From Watersipora subatra (Eukaryota; Bryozoa; Gymnolaemata; Cheilostomatida; Watersiporidae), in NCBI RefSeq assembly GCF_963576615.1, contig NC_088716.1, positions 56,677,415 to 56,741,414 on the forward strand: 64,000 bases of DNA, given 5' to 3'. Below, one piece after another: positions 53,901 to 64,000 of this stretch. The notes beneath the pieces are model-generated. The model searched no databases, was not told the origin of the DNA, and saw nothing but the letters and a program-made list of their open reading frames with translations. How positions within the stretch are numbered: position 1 is the first letter of the stretch; each line of letters opens with the position of its first letter. A program made the translations under genes and the position numbers.

Positions 53901-56632
53901 CGATACTATGTAAGCGATACTATGTAAGCGATACTATATAAGCGATACTATATGAGCGATACTATGTAAGCGATACTATGTAAGCGATACTATGTAAGCG
54001 ATACTATGTAAGCGATACTATGTAAGCGATACTATATAAGCGATACTATATAAGCGATACTATATGAGCGATACTATGTAAGCGATACTATGTAAGCGAT
54101 ACTATATAAGCGATACTATATGAGCGATACTATGTAAGCGATACTATGTAAGCGATACTATATAAGCGATACTATATAAGCGATACTATATGAGCGATAC
54201 TATGTAAGCGATACTATGTAAGCGATACTATGTAAGCGATACTATGTAAGCGATACTATATAAGCGATACTATATGAGCGATACTATGTAAGCGATACTA
54301 TGTAAGCGATACTATATAAGCGATACTATATAAGCGATATTATATAAGCGATACTATATAAGCGATACTATGTAAGCGATACTATATAAGCGATACTATA
54401 TGAGCGATACTATGCGAGCGATACTATGTAAGCGATACTATATAAGCGATACTATATAAGCGATACTATATAAGCTATGTAAAGAACTCACCAGCAGAAG
54501 GAAATGATATCATAACTGCATTTCCCTTCATTGTCATTACCATGCCATCAATTGAACTACAAGAAAGCAGACACTCAGTAACGCCTACTTGTTCACCTGT
54601 ACACAGAACTAGTGTGACAACATACACTAGAGCTACAAACAAACCAACCCAGTTATTCAGACAAACAGCATGCACATACAGGTACAGTAAAAGTAAACTA
54701 CATGTAGAAACACTAGACAGTAAATGTACTTACAACGCAAATAAATTCTTTACTTTAAGCAGAATTTGTTTTAAGATCAAAGGACAATGACTGAAGATCA
54801 TTGATATACAATAAATGTGAGCTGTGGAGAAACCATACTAATATAAGCTCAATAATCATTGGATGACCAAGAATCAATAACGCATTCAAAGAACTACCAT
54901 AATTTTCTCCTTAGCCTGCTGTATCAGAAGGTGAGAATACGGAAAGCAAGTTTTAAGACAAGGCTTAAAGTGGTTATAGAGTTTTAGGGAGACAGTTGAT
55001 GTAACTCCGATGAAACAACAGGACTATAATCAGCATGTTTAACAAGTACCTAATGGCCTCCTTTAGACAAGAGAATCCGCATGATCGGAAATTGAAGTTT
55101 GCGCCATATTCCTCATGGTACATCCTGATAAAACTGCACAATGGAAAGCTGTCTTTTCTTTTCCGCAGCATATTTGTAATATTGGACACAGTAGCAGCAG
55201 GAAGCTGTTTCTTTTTAGCTGGCTATATAAAGAATCCGTAATGATAAGCAAAAGTACACAAACAAAGATAAAACAACATGGCGAATCCGAGGGCACACGT
55301 GATGGTATTTGTACTAAAAAGAGCAATGACCTAAATGGTATATATTGTTTCGGTCGAGCTGGTAACACAAAATGGCTAATTAATAATGGCATTTTTAATC
55401 TTTAGAATTATCTTTGTTTGATCAGAGATTTTATCACCATCCTTTGTCCTTATCTAGAGTAGTGATATCAATATCAACAACATCGAAGATAAGTATAAAT
55501 TGGCTACCTTTGATAGAAAGGCATTTTACCAGAAACAGCAAAGTAGTCCCAGCTCACAAATATTAGTATACTTGGGTAAAAAGGAAATGTTTTACCATAT
55601 ACACTTAGAAGCGAAGAAGCGTTTTGAGGCAAATCCTTTGATGCGAAATACTGTATGCCAACATGATGAGACTTACATATCTGATGCAACTAAATCACAC
55701 ATAATGCATACAAAACTATATTTATACTAAATATATATAAATAACTAATATCGATCATTTATAACTAATATAATATAGTAGTTTCTCTTGTCAGTATTAG
55801 ATAATGTTTAGGCAGAAAAACTAGAAAGAGACTGACCGATGGAGTAGTATTCATAGTGTGCCGTGACTTCCCACATCTCTTCCCTTTAGATACTTGATTC
55901 TTTACAAGTTTTCGAATGTGAGCTGTGGATTTTTCGGACTGTTAAAATAAGTCACGACCACTGATGAATAGCGGGCAAAATTAACATCCTAATACTTGTT
56001 GACAGCACTCTGACATGAAAAACCAATTTAAACTGATCGTTTCCAAATTTATTGCAGTAAAACAGATTATGTGAATGTAGATATGACAATAAAACTTATG
56101 AGAAGGATATAGTATAGTCAAAATGACATGGCTCACATGCGAGCACCAAATTTATGCAACAAAACCTACCCCAGCCCTAAACCTATGACCAAACACCGTA
56201 TTTTCCATCTCTATGGCTCGCTCCTGTGCTAAAGAAAGGAGAAAAGAATCGACATCGCGATAGCCCAATCTCTTCACCTGATCTTTTAATGACTTGCCGA
56301 CCAGTGACCTGCATGAAACAGCATGCATTGCAAAATGGATGCGTGATACCATTAACGACTAGATCTAGGCTGATCCTGTAACAAACATTGCATTTGCTTA
56401 GCCTTCACCAAAACTGACTTTCCATAGCAGTATTGACAAGCATTAAAAGACAAATGAAATGAACACTCGTGAAATACAAGCTACCACGGCATATCTATCA
56501 CTAAATGATAAGACCATAAGCCAACCTATAGTCACTTTCAATCTGTTGGACATTAAGTCCATCTGGGGTTGAGTCCAATACAGCTCGTATCTCCTTAGCC
56601 AAGCATGCAACGTCTGGACGTGACTCAGCCAT
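38927..56632 (-). CDS. TDRD5: TDRD5-like LOTUS/Tudor protein, 20 exons
   Basis: Exons, read from the start: 56632-56526, 56308-56170, 55938-55837, 55222-55050, 54556-54492, 53368-53313, 52859-52658, 51394-51261, 50283-50116, 48662-48466, 47881-47669, 47580-47424, 46659-46537, 45748-45492, 45342-45089, 43111-42975, 42598-42570, 41206-40568, 40290-40182, 39010-38927. The total of 3,345 nt gives 1,114 residues plus TAA; every junction is GT-AG and keeps phase. Order and spacing of LOTUS and Tudor domains match vertebrate TDRD5, which acts in germ granules in piRNA biogenesis and transposon silencing; Drosophila Tejas is a shorter relative. The N-terminus (MAESRPDVACLAKEIRAVL) aligns with the start of vertebrate TDRD5. 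This gene has four LOTUS domains where three are usual. Exons 1-15 are well supported; 16-20 (no homology, phase and splice sites only) less so. Domain details are in the three part entries. Confidence 0.88.
39655..40135. repeat. 19-bp-based minisatellite in TDRD5-like intron 19
   Basis: The basic unit is 19 bp (CCTGGCATCACACCTGTTG) arranged first as 57-bp triplets (39660-39840) and then as 38-bp doublets (39900-40060). The multi-frame ORFs of 60-189 codons over it are artefacts. Confidence 0.93.
41698..41743. repeat. 20-bp inverted repeat (hairpin)
   Basis: Arms GCAAATTCTGACTTGCAGTA and its complement with one mismatch, 6-base loop GAAGCT. Lies in the intron between exons 17 and 18 of the TDRD5-like gene. 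Confidence 0.85.
46537..48662 (-). other. TDRD5-like gene: extended Tudor domain, exons 10-13
   Basis: Residues about 383-612. Exon 10 gives the first SN-like strands (ITLMVSQIYDPSNFFVQLL). Exon 11 holds the Tudor core: VPGQLVVCRYPNDNHWHRA, then VQVAFVDYGT. Conserved W and the F-x-DYG aromatic/acidic positions are present, consistent with binding of a dimethyl-arginine ligand. One usual aromatic is H (WHRA where WYRA is common). Exons 12-13 give the second SN-like half (FAQRATLFGILPATGDTW, then LSVCLTDTTGEIDIHI). Antisense ORFs over these exons (such as 47566-47859 on the plus strand) are shadows. Confidence 0.87.
48764..48900. mobile_element. Palindromic MITE, 137 bp
   Basis: Starts TACCGTAAAACCTCTAATTG and ends with its near-complement ATTAGAGGTTTCACGGTA. 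TA on both ends suggests a TA target-site duplication. The inside repeats GAACGCCA/GCCACCTC motifs. In intron 9 of the TDRD5-like gene; a decayed relative is at 34840-34963. Confidence 0.8.
52549..52632. repeat. Two adjacent hairpins next to exon 7 donor
   Basis: A first imperfect hairpin at 52549-52592 (TTTTGCTCTACTATGAGC arm) and a second with perfect 15-bp arms at 52597-52632 (GCTCTGTTATGAGAG, loop TTATGA). On the transcribed strand they begin about 25 bases after the exon 7 donor of the TDRD5-like gene. Confidence 0.85.
53782..54474. repeat. 14-bp minisatellite in TDRD5-like intron 5
   Basis: About 49 copies of GCGATACTATATAA with three common forms that differ only near the end (ATATAA, ATGTAA, ATATGA). 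On the transcribed strand it begins only 17 bases after the exon 5 donor. Confidence 0.95.
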
Positions 56633-58933
56633 GTCTTAATCCGAAGTAGGCAAACGTAAATTGGCGGCAACTAGAAGTTAAAATAACGTCGTGTTACAGA
56701 AAAAATACATTGACAAGAAATAATCGCATAAGATACCCTTACATGAGGAATAAGGCACAACTGTTAGCTGTCTCTTCTCCAATCACTGTTCAGGGCAAAA
56801 ATTTGTTACAAAATATGTCTTTAATTTCTGCTAACTAGGATAGATATATAAAATGGGAATCAGCCAAATAAAAGATTATCTGAAAATAGAAACATTAATC
56901 TTTTAAAAACATAATTTTAAGCACAACAAAAAGGCCCTGTTAAAGCGCAACTATGACCAAACCAAGATATTTTGTATATCATGAAGCCAAAGAATTAGAT
57001 AAGCGAGTTGCACCTTTGTGTAGCACTAGTTTATTTCGTCTTAAATGATGAAATAAGTAACAACATCACTCGCTATTGCAGTCCAAAATTATGCTGCAAT
57101 GACTCCTGAAGTAGCACGATCCATTAAGTGCACACAAATGCTTGACAGTTTAGCTTTTGAAATCGCACTAGCTACCGCTCACAAAAACATTCTTAGTAAG
57201 TCACAGGCAGCCTTGTAACAATTTTTATCACTTATCACACTTTTGAGTAATATTTAACGATTTGCAATCTATAAAAGTATTTATCATGGTTTTTATTCCT
57301 ATTTTCCCTTAAGATGCTAGGCTTCCACTTTCATTTTTTTACCAGGTTTGTTATATTTAGAGGTCATGTTGAAGTGAACAAAATCTGTACATGTTAAGCA
57401 GTCTTACGAGAAATCCCCAGATTCCAGATCATTTGAAGCGAGTTTTTTGTAACTGGCTATAATTTACACGCATGTTTGGCCATGACTCGAAAAATATCTA
57501 CGAACTTTACCAGTCCCCTGAAGACATAGAAAAAGAATTGCACACACTATATGTATACATGCATATGTATCGACAAAGACAGACAATCTAACATTCAATG
57601 CGAACTTTTTTGTAGGAGGAGCCTCATGCAGTCATTTATAACTTTAACATATATGATGGATACCAATTGACTGTAAACAATAACCACAAGCTATATAACA
57701 TGATAGAGTATTCTAATGAGCTTTTGAAATGCTCTAGAATTGTGTTCTCCGCTCTACAACGGTAACAAGAGTTGTACAAGATGAAAAGCAGGGAGATCTA
57801 AGCATTAGAAACATCCTCTTGGAATATAAATTTGTGTCAGGAATAATGAATTAATAAGAGATAAATTGTAGTATTTGAGAACAGTTTTGTTAGCTCAACT
57901 ATGCTATATGTATATAAATTATGTAGTCAATTGGCATTTCTATTGATACATGGTTATTATCGGCTGACTAACTATTTTGTTATGCCATGCTTGTCGTCAT
58001 ATTTTAGTATCTCTATTGCATGGCCACCATAAAAATCACATAAACCTAAATAAATAAGGGGCTTTCCCTTGATTTTGATTTGAAAAAAGACCACAAAGAT
58101 GCCGGAGGGCCTATTCAGGAAATAACCATTTGTTGAAAGCTTAAGCTTCAATATTACAATTGATCTGTAAAAAACAAGCATATTCATTTCAATTTCAATA
58201 TTTCATTTCACATTCAATTTCAATCAAGGACAATTTGGCATTCATCAATTCAGCAAAATATCTCAGAATTTAGTAAAACAACTTGTAATTGCTGGACTGA
58301 GATAGTAGAGTGGATTTGACCCGATAATATTCAAAAAGGCAACTAATTGAAAAGTGGTCTCCTCTTACAGTAAACTGCTAAACATCTAGTAAACATAAAA
58401 GGCACAAGTAAGCTCAGCCAGTTGCTATTTATCTGCAGATTCATGAGTATTGACACAAATTTATGTATGCTATGTTTGTGTCAACCGATTATTTTACGGT
58501 TGGCTGTTATAGCCTAAGTTTAAAAATATTCTCCGTTTTTTTCTAGCAATTCTGTAGCGGTTCAAAACTGCAAAAAAGTTTACAGAAAATAACCTTGGCA
58601 TTAGCTACCAGACTGGCCACTTGGGTGTTTAATTAAATCATTCTGTGATAAAAGCTGTTAAAGAGTTGTTCAGATAGCCACAGACAGCGCTTGAATGGTT
58701 TGTATGAACAATTTGCTGCATCAAAACTAGGTAAGTTGTGATTTTTCACGGCTCCTATTTGCAAAGGACATGCTTATTCCGAGATGTAATAAATTTGAAC
58801 AGAAAGATGTTCTTTGTTGGCAGATTAAAAAGCGTACTACACGAATTAACTCTATGAGCATACGAGAATTCTATAAAATGGTGATAGTAATTTGACTGAC
58901 AAAACAGGGTACATCATCTAATTGTGTTTTCAA
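56633..58933. other. Upstream of TDRD5-like gene; no other gene seen
   Basis: Likely holds the promoter and 5' leader of the TDRD5-like gene near 56640-56700. The rest is AT-rich. A 71-codon minus-strand frame at 57972-58187 has no recognisable domain, and 58185-58225 has a short TTTCAATTTCA-type repeat. Confidence 0.4.
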
Positions 58934-59427
58934 CAGGGTTGTTAAAAATCAATGATTTTAAAAAAAATCAAAAAGTCGATTTTTATTATTTAAATTGATT
59001 TTTTTGATTATTTTGATTTTTTTTGTTTCAGAAAGACGTTTTGTGTTCTAAATTGCAAGTTATTGCTATCAATTTGGAATTTATGATCTGCAGGGGTATT
59101 ATGTAGTTTTATTACAACAATTAGGAAATGAAAAAAACATTTACACAGTTAATACACGACAAAAAGGACAGCATAATTTATGCGTTGGACATTAAAACCC
59201 AGAAACGAAGATGAAGAATCACAGAGAACAGATCATACAACCGAAAGCGTTATTACATGTTAAAGATGTAGTTGCGTCAAAAATGAAATTAGGACCCATA
59301 AAAGGCTAAAACATCAGCTACAATTTGATGCCATTTTTGTCTTTGTAGACCAACCCTGTCCAGAGATATATGCGTTTGAATGAGGCCCTCTTTTAAAAAG
59401 CTCACGTTCCAGCAGGTGCCTATTTCG

Positions 59428-60305
59428 TGACGTCACAAGCAAGGTATCTGAAACAAAACCACGAGCAATAAATATGAGGTCGATTCGTTAGCCAATCATG
59501 CGTGCGAAATTTTTATATAGGCCGTAATAAATGTTATCACTCGTAAAACGCGTTGTCTGTGATCTCGAAGATTCTCATCGTTAGAGAATTCATTCTCATC
59601 GTTACTGATTCAACGCGTTTCAACAATTACTAAGTTATACATAGTTTTAAAATGGCTTCAAGTTCGAGCGACCGCTACTCAGAGTTCTCTGAGCAACTTT
59701 TAGTAAAAGATTAGAGTAGACAGCCTATGGCCAAAGCTGACAGGCGTCAGCAGCGTTTTGCTGCAGAAAAAGACAGAATGGAGGTAAATTAACTTAGAGT
59801 CTTCTATACTTTAGTAAATGTAATATTTTTTATAGTCATAAATACATATACTAATTAATAAAATGATAATTCTTTGCTATCTCCAATCATCGTTTCATAG
59901 CTTATCTGCCGTTTTACCTAGCTATAATATTTTTTTCGAATTTTCTTTGGTAAATTAGAGTCATGATTACAAATTATTTTCACTCGTAGGAAGTGGGTAA
60001 AATCGATTGATCATTGCAAATCTTTAATTTCCAGAACCAAAGCTTCGAATCGTTGGCTTGGCGTACTTGTGCCTTTATTAAATGTTTATTCGTTTTTAAA
60101 ATTACATTCGCAATCTATTTAACTCCCAATTTGGAAGCTGTCAATAGATACGCTTTAGAATGACATATCTATGAATGACATATTTATTGCATCTACTTTG
60201 TTTACATTTACTTGTTTTACTGATTACAGAATGTTTATGTCGTCCCACCAGCCGAAGAAGCTTTGTCAGTGTGGAAACTGCCATAAAGGAGAAAGCGAGA
60301 CTTGA
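59428..60305 (+). pseudogene. Promoter-like and exon-like insert within the hAT element
   Basis: On the plus strand, opposite to the transposase, come a CRE palindrome TGACGTCA (59428-59435), a CCAAT box (59492-59496), a TATA-like TTTTATATAG (59511-59520), then an ATG at 59652. The ATG opens a Ser-rich frame (SSSSDRYSEFSEQLL) that hits a TAG after 20 codons; in-frame sequence resumes (KADRRQQRFAAEKDRME) up to a GTAAAT donor-like site at about 59786. A possible second exon after an acceptor TTACAG (about 60230) contains PKKLCQCGNCHKGESE. CxCGxC resembles the cysteine-rich 'ballast' tail of P2X7-like proteins, but this is a guess. Confidence 0.35.
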
Positions 60306-61360
60306 ATGCGTGCTGGATGATGTTTTGTTTGAGTTTGTTGCAGTAAATGAATTTGTCTTATTGTATCAGCTAATACTATGTGAGTGGCCACGACTTGATG
60401 AATATTTTTAATAAAAGCTTTATGCCGAGATGAAAATATTTTTGCTTGTAAAAATTATATAATAAGATAATATTGTTGAAGATAATGCAAAACATGATTT
60501 GCAGAATATTGTAGTGAATCGGATATGGTATATGGGTGTCCGCAGAACTGGAGAATGTGAGTTCAAATCCAGTTTGCAGCAGACTTCTCATCCTTAAAAC
60601 TCTATCCCTGTCTATATTCTTTTCAAAGAGGTGGCCTGCTTATTTCACTTATTTAGTATTCGGTAAGAATACTAGTAAGAAACTAGTACGTAGGCAATAG
60701 GTAATAGGCGACATAATGTGGGCGGGGCTTACGGGAGGCTGTATATCGTTTATATGGGTAGCTGCAGAACTGTGCTGATACAAAGACCGCGTTCTACATA
60801 AAGTGACTTGACAGAATTACCGTAGACCGGTAGAATTGGTAGTCGGTACCCAAATGTTTACACAACATTCGGAGAAAGTGAGTAGAAGAAATTTTCAATT
60901 TTCATTATTTGAGGCCTTTTAAACATTCATAATAATGCATCTGTGGCAGGATTTAAAATTTTATTCTAGCCAACATGAGCAAATACAAAATAAGATATAT
61001 GCCAATAGAGCCGCGTAAGACTAGACTTTTATCGCAAATACCCGATGTGAATACGAGAGATAGAGACAGGTTGCCAAACGCGTGACATCATTTTGGGCAA
61101 GTCTGGGCACGTTTTGGTGGCCTGAGCGTTTTTACGGCGATCAGATTTTTTCGGTTTTAATCTTCAAATATCTTGGCAATGCGATCGCGTAACACAACAA
61201 ACAACATATCAACTGATAGAGAAAAAAAAATGCTTTCTTTTAAGATCAACTTAAATTTGACGCAACTACATCTTTAACATTGACATTCCAAAGTCAGAAA
61301 CCAAAATACATAGACCTAACTCCTTAGTTCAATAGCAATTTATCTAGAATGCATAAAGTC

Positions 61361-61631
61361 TTAAGAATTTAAAGTTTTGAACAAAAACACTAGTTTTCCG
61401 GCCTTCTCAGTTCCAAGCCTATTTCTGAGTTTGCTATGTACCAAGCCAAATGATGAAAAACAATTTTCCACATTCGCACTACTGCATATGGCACCAACCA
61501 TTCTCAGAACTGCCGCTTTGTGTTCCTGATCTAAACCGATAGCCGACTTCCACCAAGTTACTGTGTCGACTGCTTCGACAACTCCTTTCTCAAACTGGTA
61601 AGCTTGAAATGGCCCAGTTCTGGCTGTTTAT
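61361..61631 (-). pseudogene. hAT transposase C-terminal (dimerisation) fragment
   Basis: An open minus-strand frame of about 90 codons ending in TAA. It contains TVTWWKSAIGLDQEH, a variant of the hAT SSAxxERxFS block reading CSSANVENCFSSFG, then LRNRLGTEKAGKLVFLF. This is the hAT C-terminal dimerisation region. The upstream catalytic part is missing or too decayed to follow, so the copy is non-autonomous. Confidence 0.8.
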
Positions 61632-62209
61632 AACCTCATCGTTATAAGCTATAGACATTAGTAGGCTTCTAACCCTTCCCTACCCACTTTATTGCTGCAC
61701 ACAATAAGCTAGATTGCTAGAATGGTCTGCAAAAGAGCCTTCAGTGAGCTCAAGATACATAGCAAGGTTTATTTCAAACTTATTTACCGCGTTATAGAAT
61801 AAAAAATAAAAATAAACAAGATTTTTTTTGGCGATTTAAATCAGATAAAAATCGCTTGATTTAAATCGGTTGATTTAAATCGTAACAACCCTGGTTTTCA
61901 AATGTGGCATTTAGGTCTTGGGACCTAACCGACCTTACAAGTCGTTTTAGGGTCTAACTATTTGAAGAGTTGATTACATCCAAGCATGTCACTGTTTATC
62001 TCTAATTAGCTGAATATGATTGGATAATTTTTAAATGTGTGACGAATCTATAAACGCAGTAAGAAAAACAGCCCGGAATCACATTTGCAACTTTGATTTT
62101 ATAAATAACAACTAAATAGTGTTTCATAAAATTCAGTTATATATTACAGTCATTTTTAAACGACAGGTCACAAATATTTGTGGGTTTCAAAGATCCTCAA
62201 ATAATTTTT

Positions 62210-64000
62210 GCGTAAGGTGAAATGGGCAACCTTAACTAAACTGATAGCAGCTAACAGCTCTCTGCAACTTACTCAGATTAACTTGGATACCAAAAGTGAA
62301 GAAATGATAGCTATCAAATTGGATCACAATATTATAGCATGCTGTTACTACTAACCATTCATTTGGATGCAAAATATGTCTATACTGAGTAGCATAATCA
62401 AGCAAATTTTAAACAGATACATTGCCCACTCCATCCTACTTGTTGGTGACTTCAACCTCTCTGAAATGGGGTGGAAGGCTAATCAGCCCAAATCAGGGGC
62501 AAGATACATACACATCCAATAAAACTTCCGGGCATCTTACAAGAAAACTGGATGCAACAATTCATCATGCAAACAGCGCATATACAAGGGACCATGCTCA
62601 AAATTATCTGCACAAACGATATTGTACTAATTGCAAACATTGGTGTGATCTCTCCTGGACTAAGCAACCATCATATTGTCACTACAAAACTAAACTGCAT
62701 AAAACAAGCCTCTGTGGCACTGAAACCAAAGGTTGTGAGACAATATAAGGAAAAAAATGAACGAGTTTAGAGACGATCTTCAAGCAGCATGTGATTAACA
62801 ACAAAACATGAGGGATCCAGATGACGTATGCACACTCTTCATGACGAGACTTCTTGATGTGTGGGAGGATCACATTCAATGAATGTTTAATGGCCCCATA
62901 AGACTGCTAGAAAGCCGATTAGAAACACCGGAGGACCTAATGCAAATACCACAAAACTGGAGACAAGTTTTTCCTGAAGAAATACAAGTCTAAAAGGAGA
63001 TACTACTAAAACCTTCTTTAAAAGAAGAGAGACTATGCGATTGATAAGGTCTGCTAGCCTATAGAAAAAGGAGATTCCAAAACCTTCCGACACCACCAAC
63101 AGAAAGATAAACAAAACTAATTTACTCCGAAACTAGCGGATCCCGAAACCGATGTCACCACGGATGATCTAATAAGATGCGTCGAAGCCCTTAACAACTT
63201 TTCTCAGGGTCAGTTCTACGTAGAACAACAATGCACCCAAGAAAACAATGGCTGAACGTGATGGTGGTGATATTCAGGTGTCCACTGAGAGTCCAGTGTC
63301 GCTCACCAGAACATTGCCAATGGCAAATCACCTGGACCAAATGGCATCAAGATAATGTAACTTCTAGTTGACTTTACTATGACTGCTGAATGTCCGCAAC
63401 ACACTTGCAACACCTCCCTGAAAGCTAGAAAACTATTGACTGTGCAACTAACTAGTCAACTAATGACTGTGCAAACCTCCAATCAGACCTTGATTCTCTC
63501 ATAGTCTGGGCTGATAAATGGCAAATGGAATTTAGCATCACTAAATGTGAGACAACTTATTTTGTAAGGTGCCAGGAAAGCCCCTTTTTTCACAAATACT
63601 TAATAGAAGGCCAACAGCTAACATTTGTCACTTACTTTAAATACCTTGGAGTTATCATTGACAACAAACTCAACTTAAACCTCCACATAGAAAAGACCAT
63701 AATTAAGTCTTTATCTACTCTATACACGCTGATGAGGTCCCTAAGAAGTTGCTCACCCAAAACAAAAACCCTTTCTTTTAGAACCATCTGCAACCCAGTC
63801 CTTGAGCATGCCTCAACTGTCTGGTCCCCATTTTTATCGAAACAAATTAACTCTCTTGAATCAGTGAATAGGAAAGCTTTTAGGTGCGTGTTTAACCTTA
63901 ATAAAAACGACATGATTTCTGATCTCATGTCTGAGTGGTCATGGACCACTCTTGCAGAGCGTTGAAGAGGGTCTGACCAAAACCTAAAACATAATATCAT
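62210..64000 (+). pseudogene. Internally deleted LINE (endonuclease and RT remnants)
   Basis: A second copy of the LINE family at 37318-38385, running off the window. An endonuclease part reads IKLDHNIIACCYY (about 62310) and AHSILLVGDFNLSEMGW (about 62430; GDFN is the apurinic-type endonuclease motif), then ICTNDIVLIANIGVISPGLS. The start of the reverse transcriptase is seen as NIANGKSPGPNGIKIM near 63310. The sequence then jumps to the region after the catalytic site (WQMEFSITKCET at 63520 and KYLGVIIDNKLNLNLH); the part with FADD is absent. Stops and frameshifts are frequent. Confidence 0.85.

Larger units (their letters stand above)
50116..56632 (-). other. TDRD5-like gene: LOTUS (OST-HTH) part, exons 1-9
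   Basis: Four winged-helix LOTUS domains, which in relatives bind Vasa-type helicases or G-quadruplex RNA. LOTUS 1 (residues about 7-77, exons 1-2) contains DSTPDGLNVQQIESDY and RLGYRDVDSFLLSL. LOTUS 2 (about 122-193, exons 4-5) has LCSFIRMYHEEYGANF and CGFSCLKEAISSIDGM. LOTUS 3 (about 205-272, exons 6-7) has TLCRAVLGDQEVPLYKFSEL and HYGYSSTLNLMNDL. LOTUS 4 (about 300-370, exons 8-9) has TPCGIYLGNFREIF and TYGFSSIQSLLSEV. Exon 3 is a basic linker. LOTUS 1, 2 and 4 align with the three vertebrate domains; LOTUS 3 looks additional. Exon 9 could read on past its donor (CAC|GTAAGC) for 14 codons to a TGA, a possible truncated form. Confidence 0.85.
58934..61893 (-). mobile_element. hAT-superfamily DNA transposon, 2,960 bp, defective
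   Basis: The left end is CAGGGTTGTTA; the right end is TAACAACCCTG, its exact complement. The flanks GTTTTCAA (58926-58933) and GTTTTCAA (61894-61901) are a perfect 8-bp target-site duplication, the hAT hallmark. Subterminal regions carry repeated GATTTAAATC/ATTTTGATTT blocks. Only the C-terminal part of the transposase is recognisable. The interior also holds unrelated promoter-like and coding-like sequence (59428-60305). Confidence 0.9.

Noticed and set aside
60528-60590. Possible tRNA or SINE B box (GAGTTCAAATCC)
   Set aside because: No matching A box or cloverleaf could be drawn; too weak to annotate.

Overview
The window is animal (metazoan) nuclear DNA. It is AT-rich and contains genes with many introns, standard GT-AG splice sites (one GC-AG), non-LTR retrotransposon and hAT transposon relics, a tRNA-derived SINE, and many minisatellites. 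The cytochrome c oxidase subunit 4 and Tudor/LOTUS sequences look like an invertebrate's. I guess a lophotrochozoan, but the sequence alone does not settle this. No bacterial features, rRNA genes or CRISPR arrays were seen.

Layout. About 200-10800 is two abutting satellite blocks: a 29-bp repeat (to 3613) with an 841-bp higher-order period, then exactly 171 copies of a 42-bp repeat (3619-10800). The 42-bp repeat is open in one frame on each strand, so it produces two false 2,400-residue ORFs. At 11377-14966 (+) lies the 3' part of a gene for a protein with three CCCH zinc fingers; one of its introns carries two 30-bp arrays in opposite orientation. From 15 to 22.9 kb there are only repeats: SINEs, a short hAT element, a LINE relic and a 22-bp array.

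Three genes on the minus strand follow. An intact single-exon GT10 alpha-1,3-fucosyltransferase lies at 23012-24211. The four-exon nuclear gene for mitochondrial cytochrome c oxidase subunit 4 spans 25468-36869 (196 residues), with large introns full of arrays and transposon relics. A 20-exon TDRD5-like gene spans 38927-56632 (1,114 residues); it has four LOTUS domains and one extended Tudor domain, the architecture of germ-granule and piRNA-pathway proteins. I built both multi-exon genes by hand from splice sites, reading phase and protein similarity; every junction keeps phase. The right end holds a 2.96-kb hAT element with a perfect 8-bp target-site duplication (58934-61893) and a damaged LINE (about 62210 to the window end). 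A second copy of that LINE lies at 37.3-38.4 kb.

The genes are unrelated in function (Golgi glycosylation, respiration, germline RNA silencing, CCCH/RNA binding) and show no operon-like organisation. The most unusual content is the satellite architecture, the inverted intronic arrays, the four-LOTUS TDRD5-like protein, and a promoter-plus-exon-like insert inside the hAT element.
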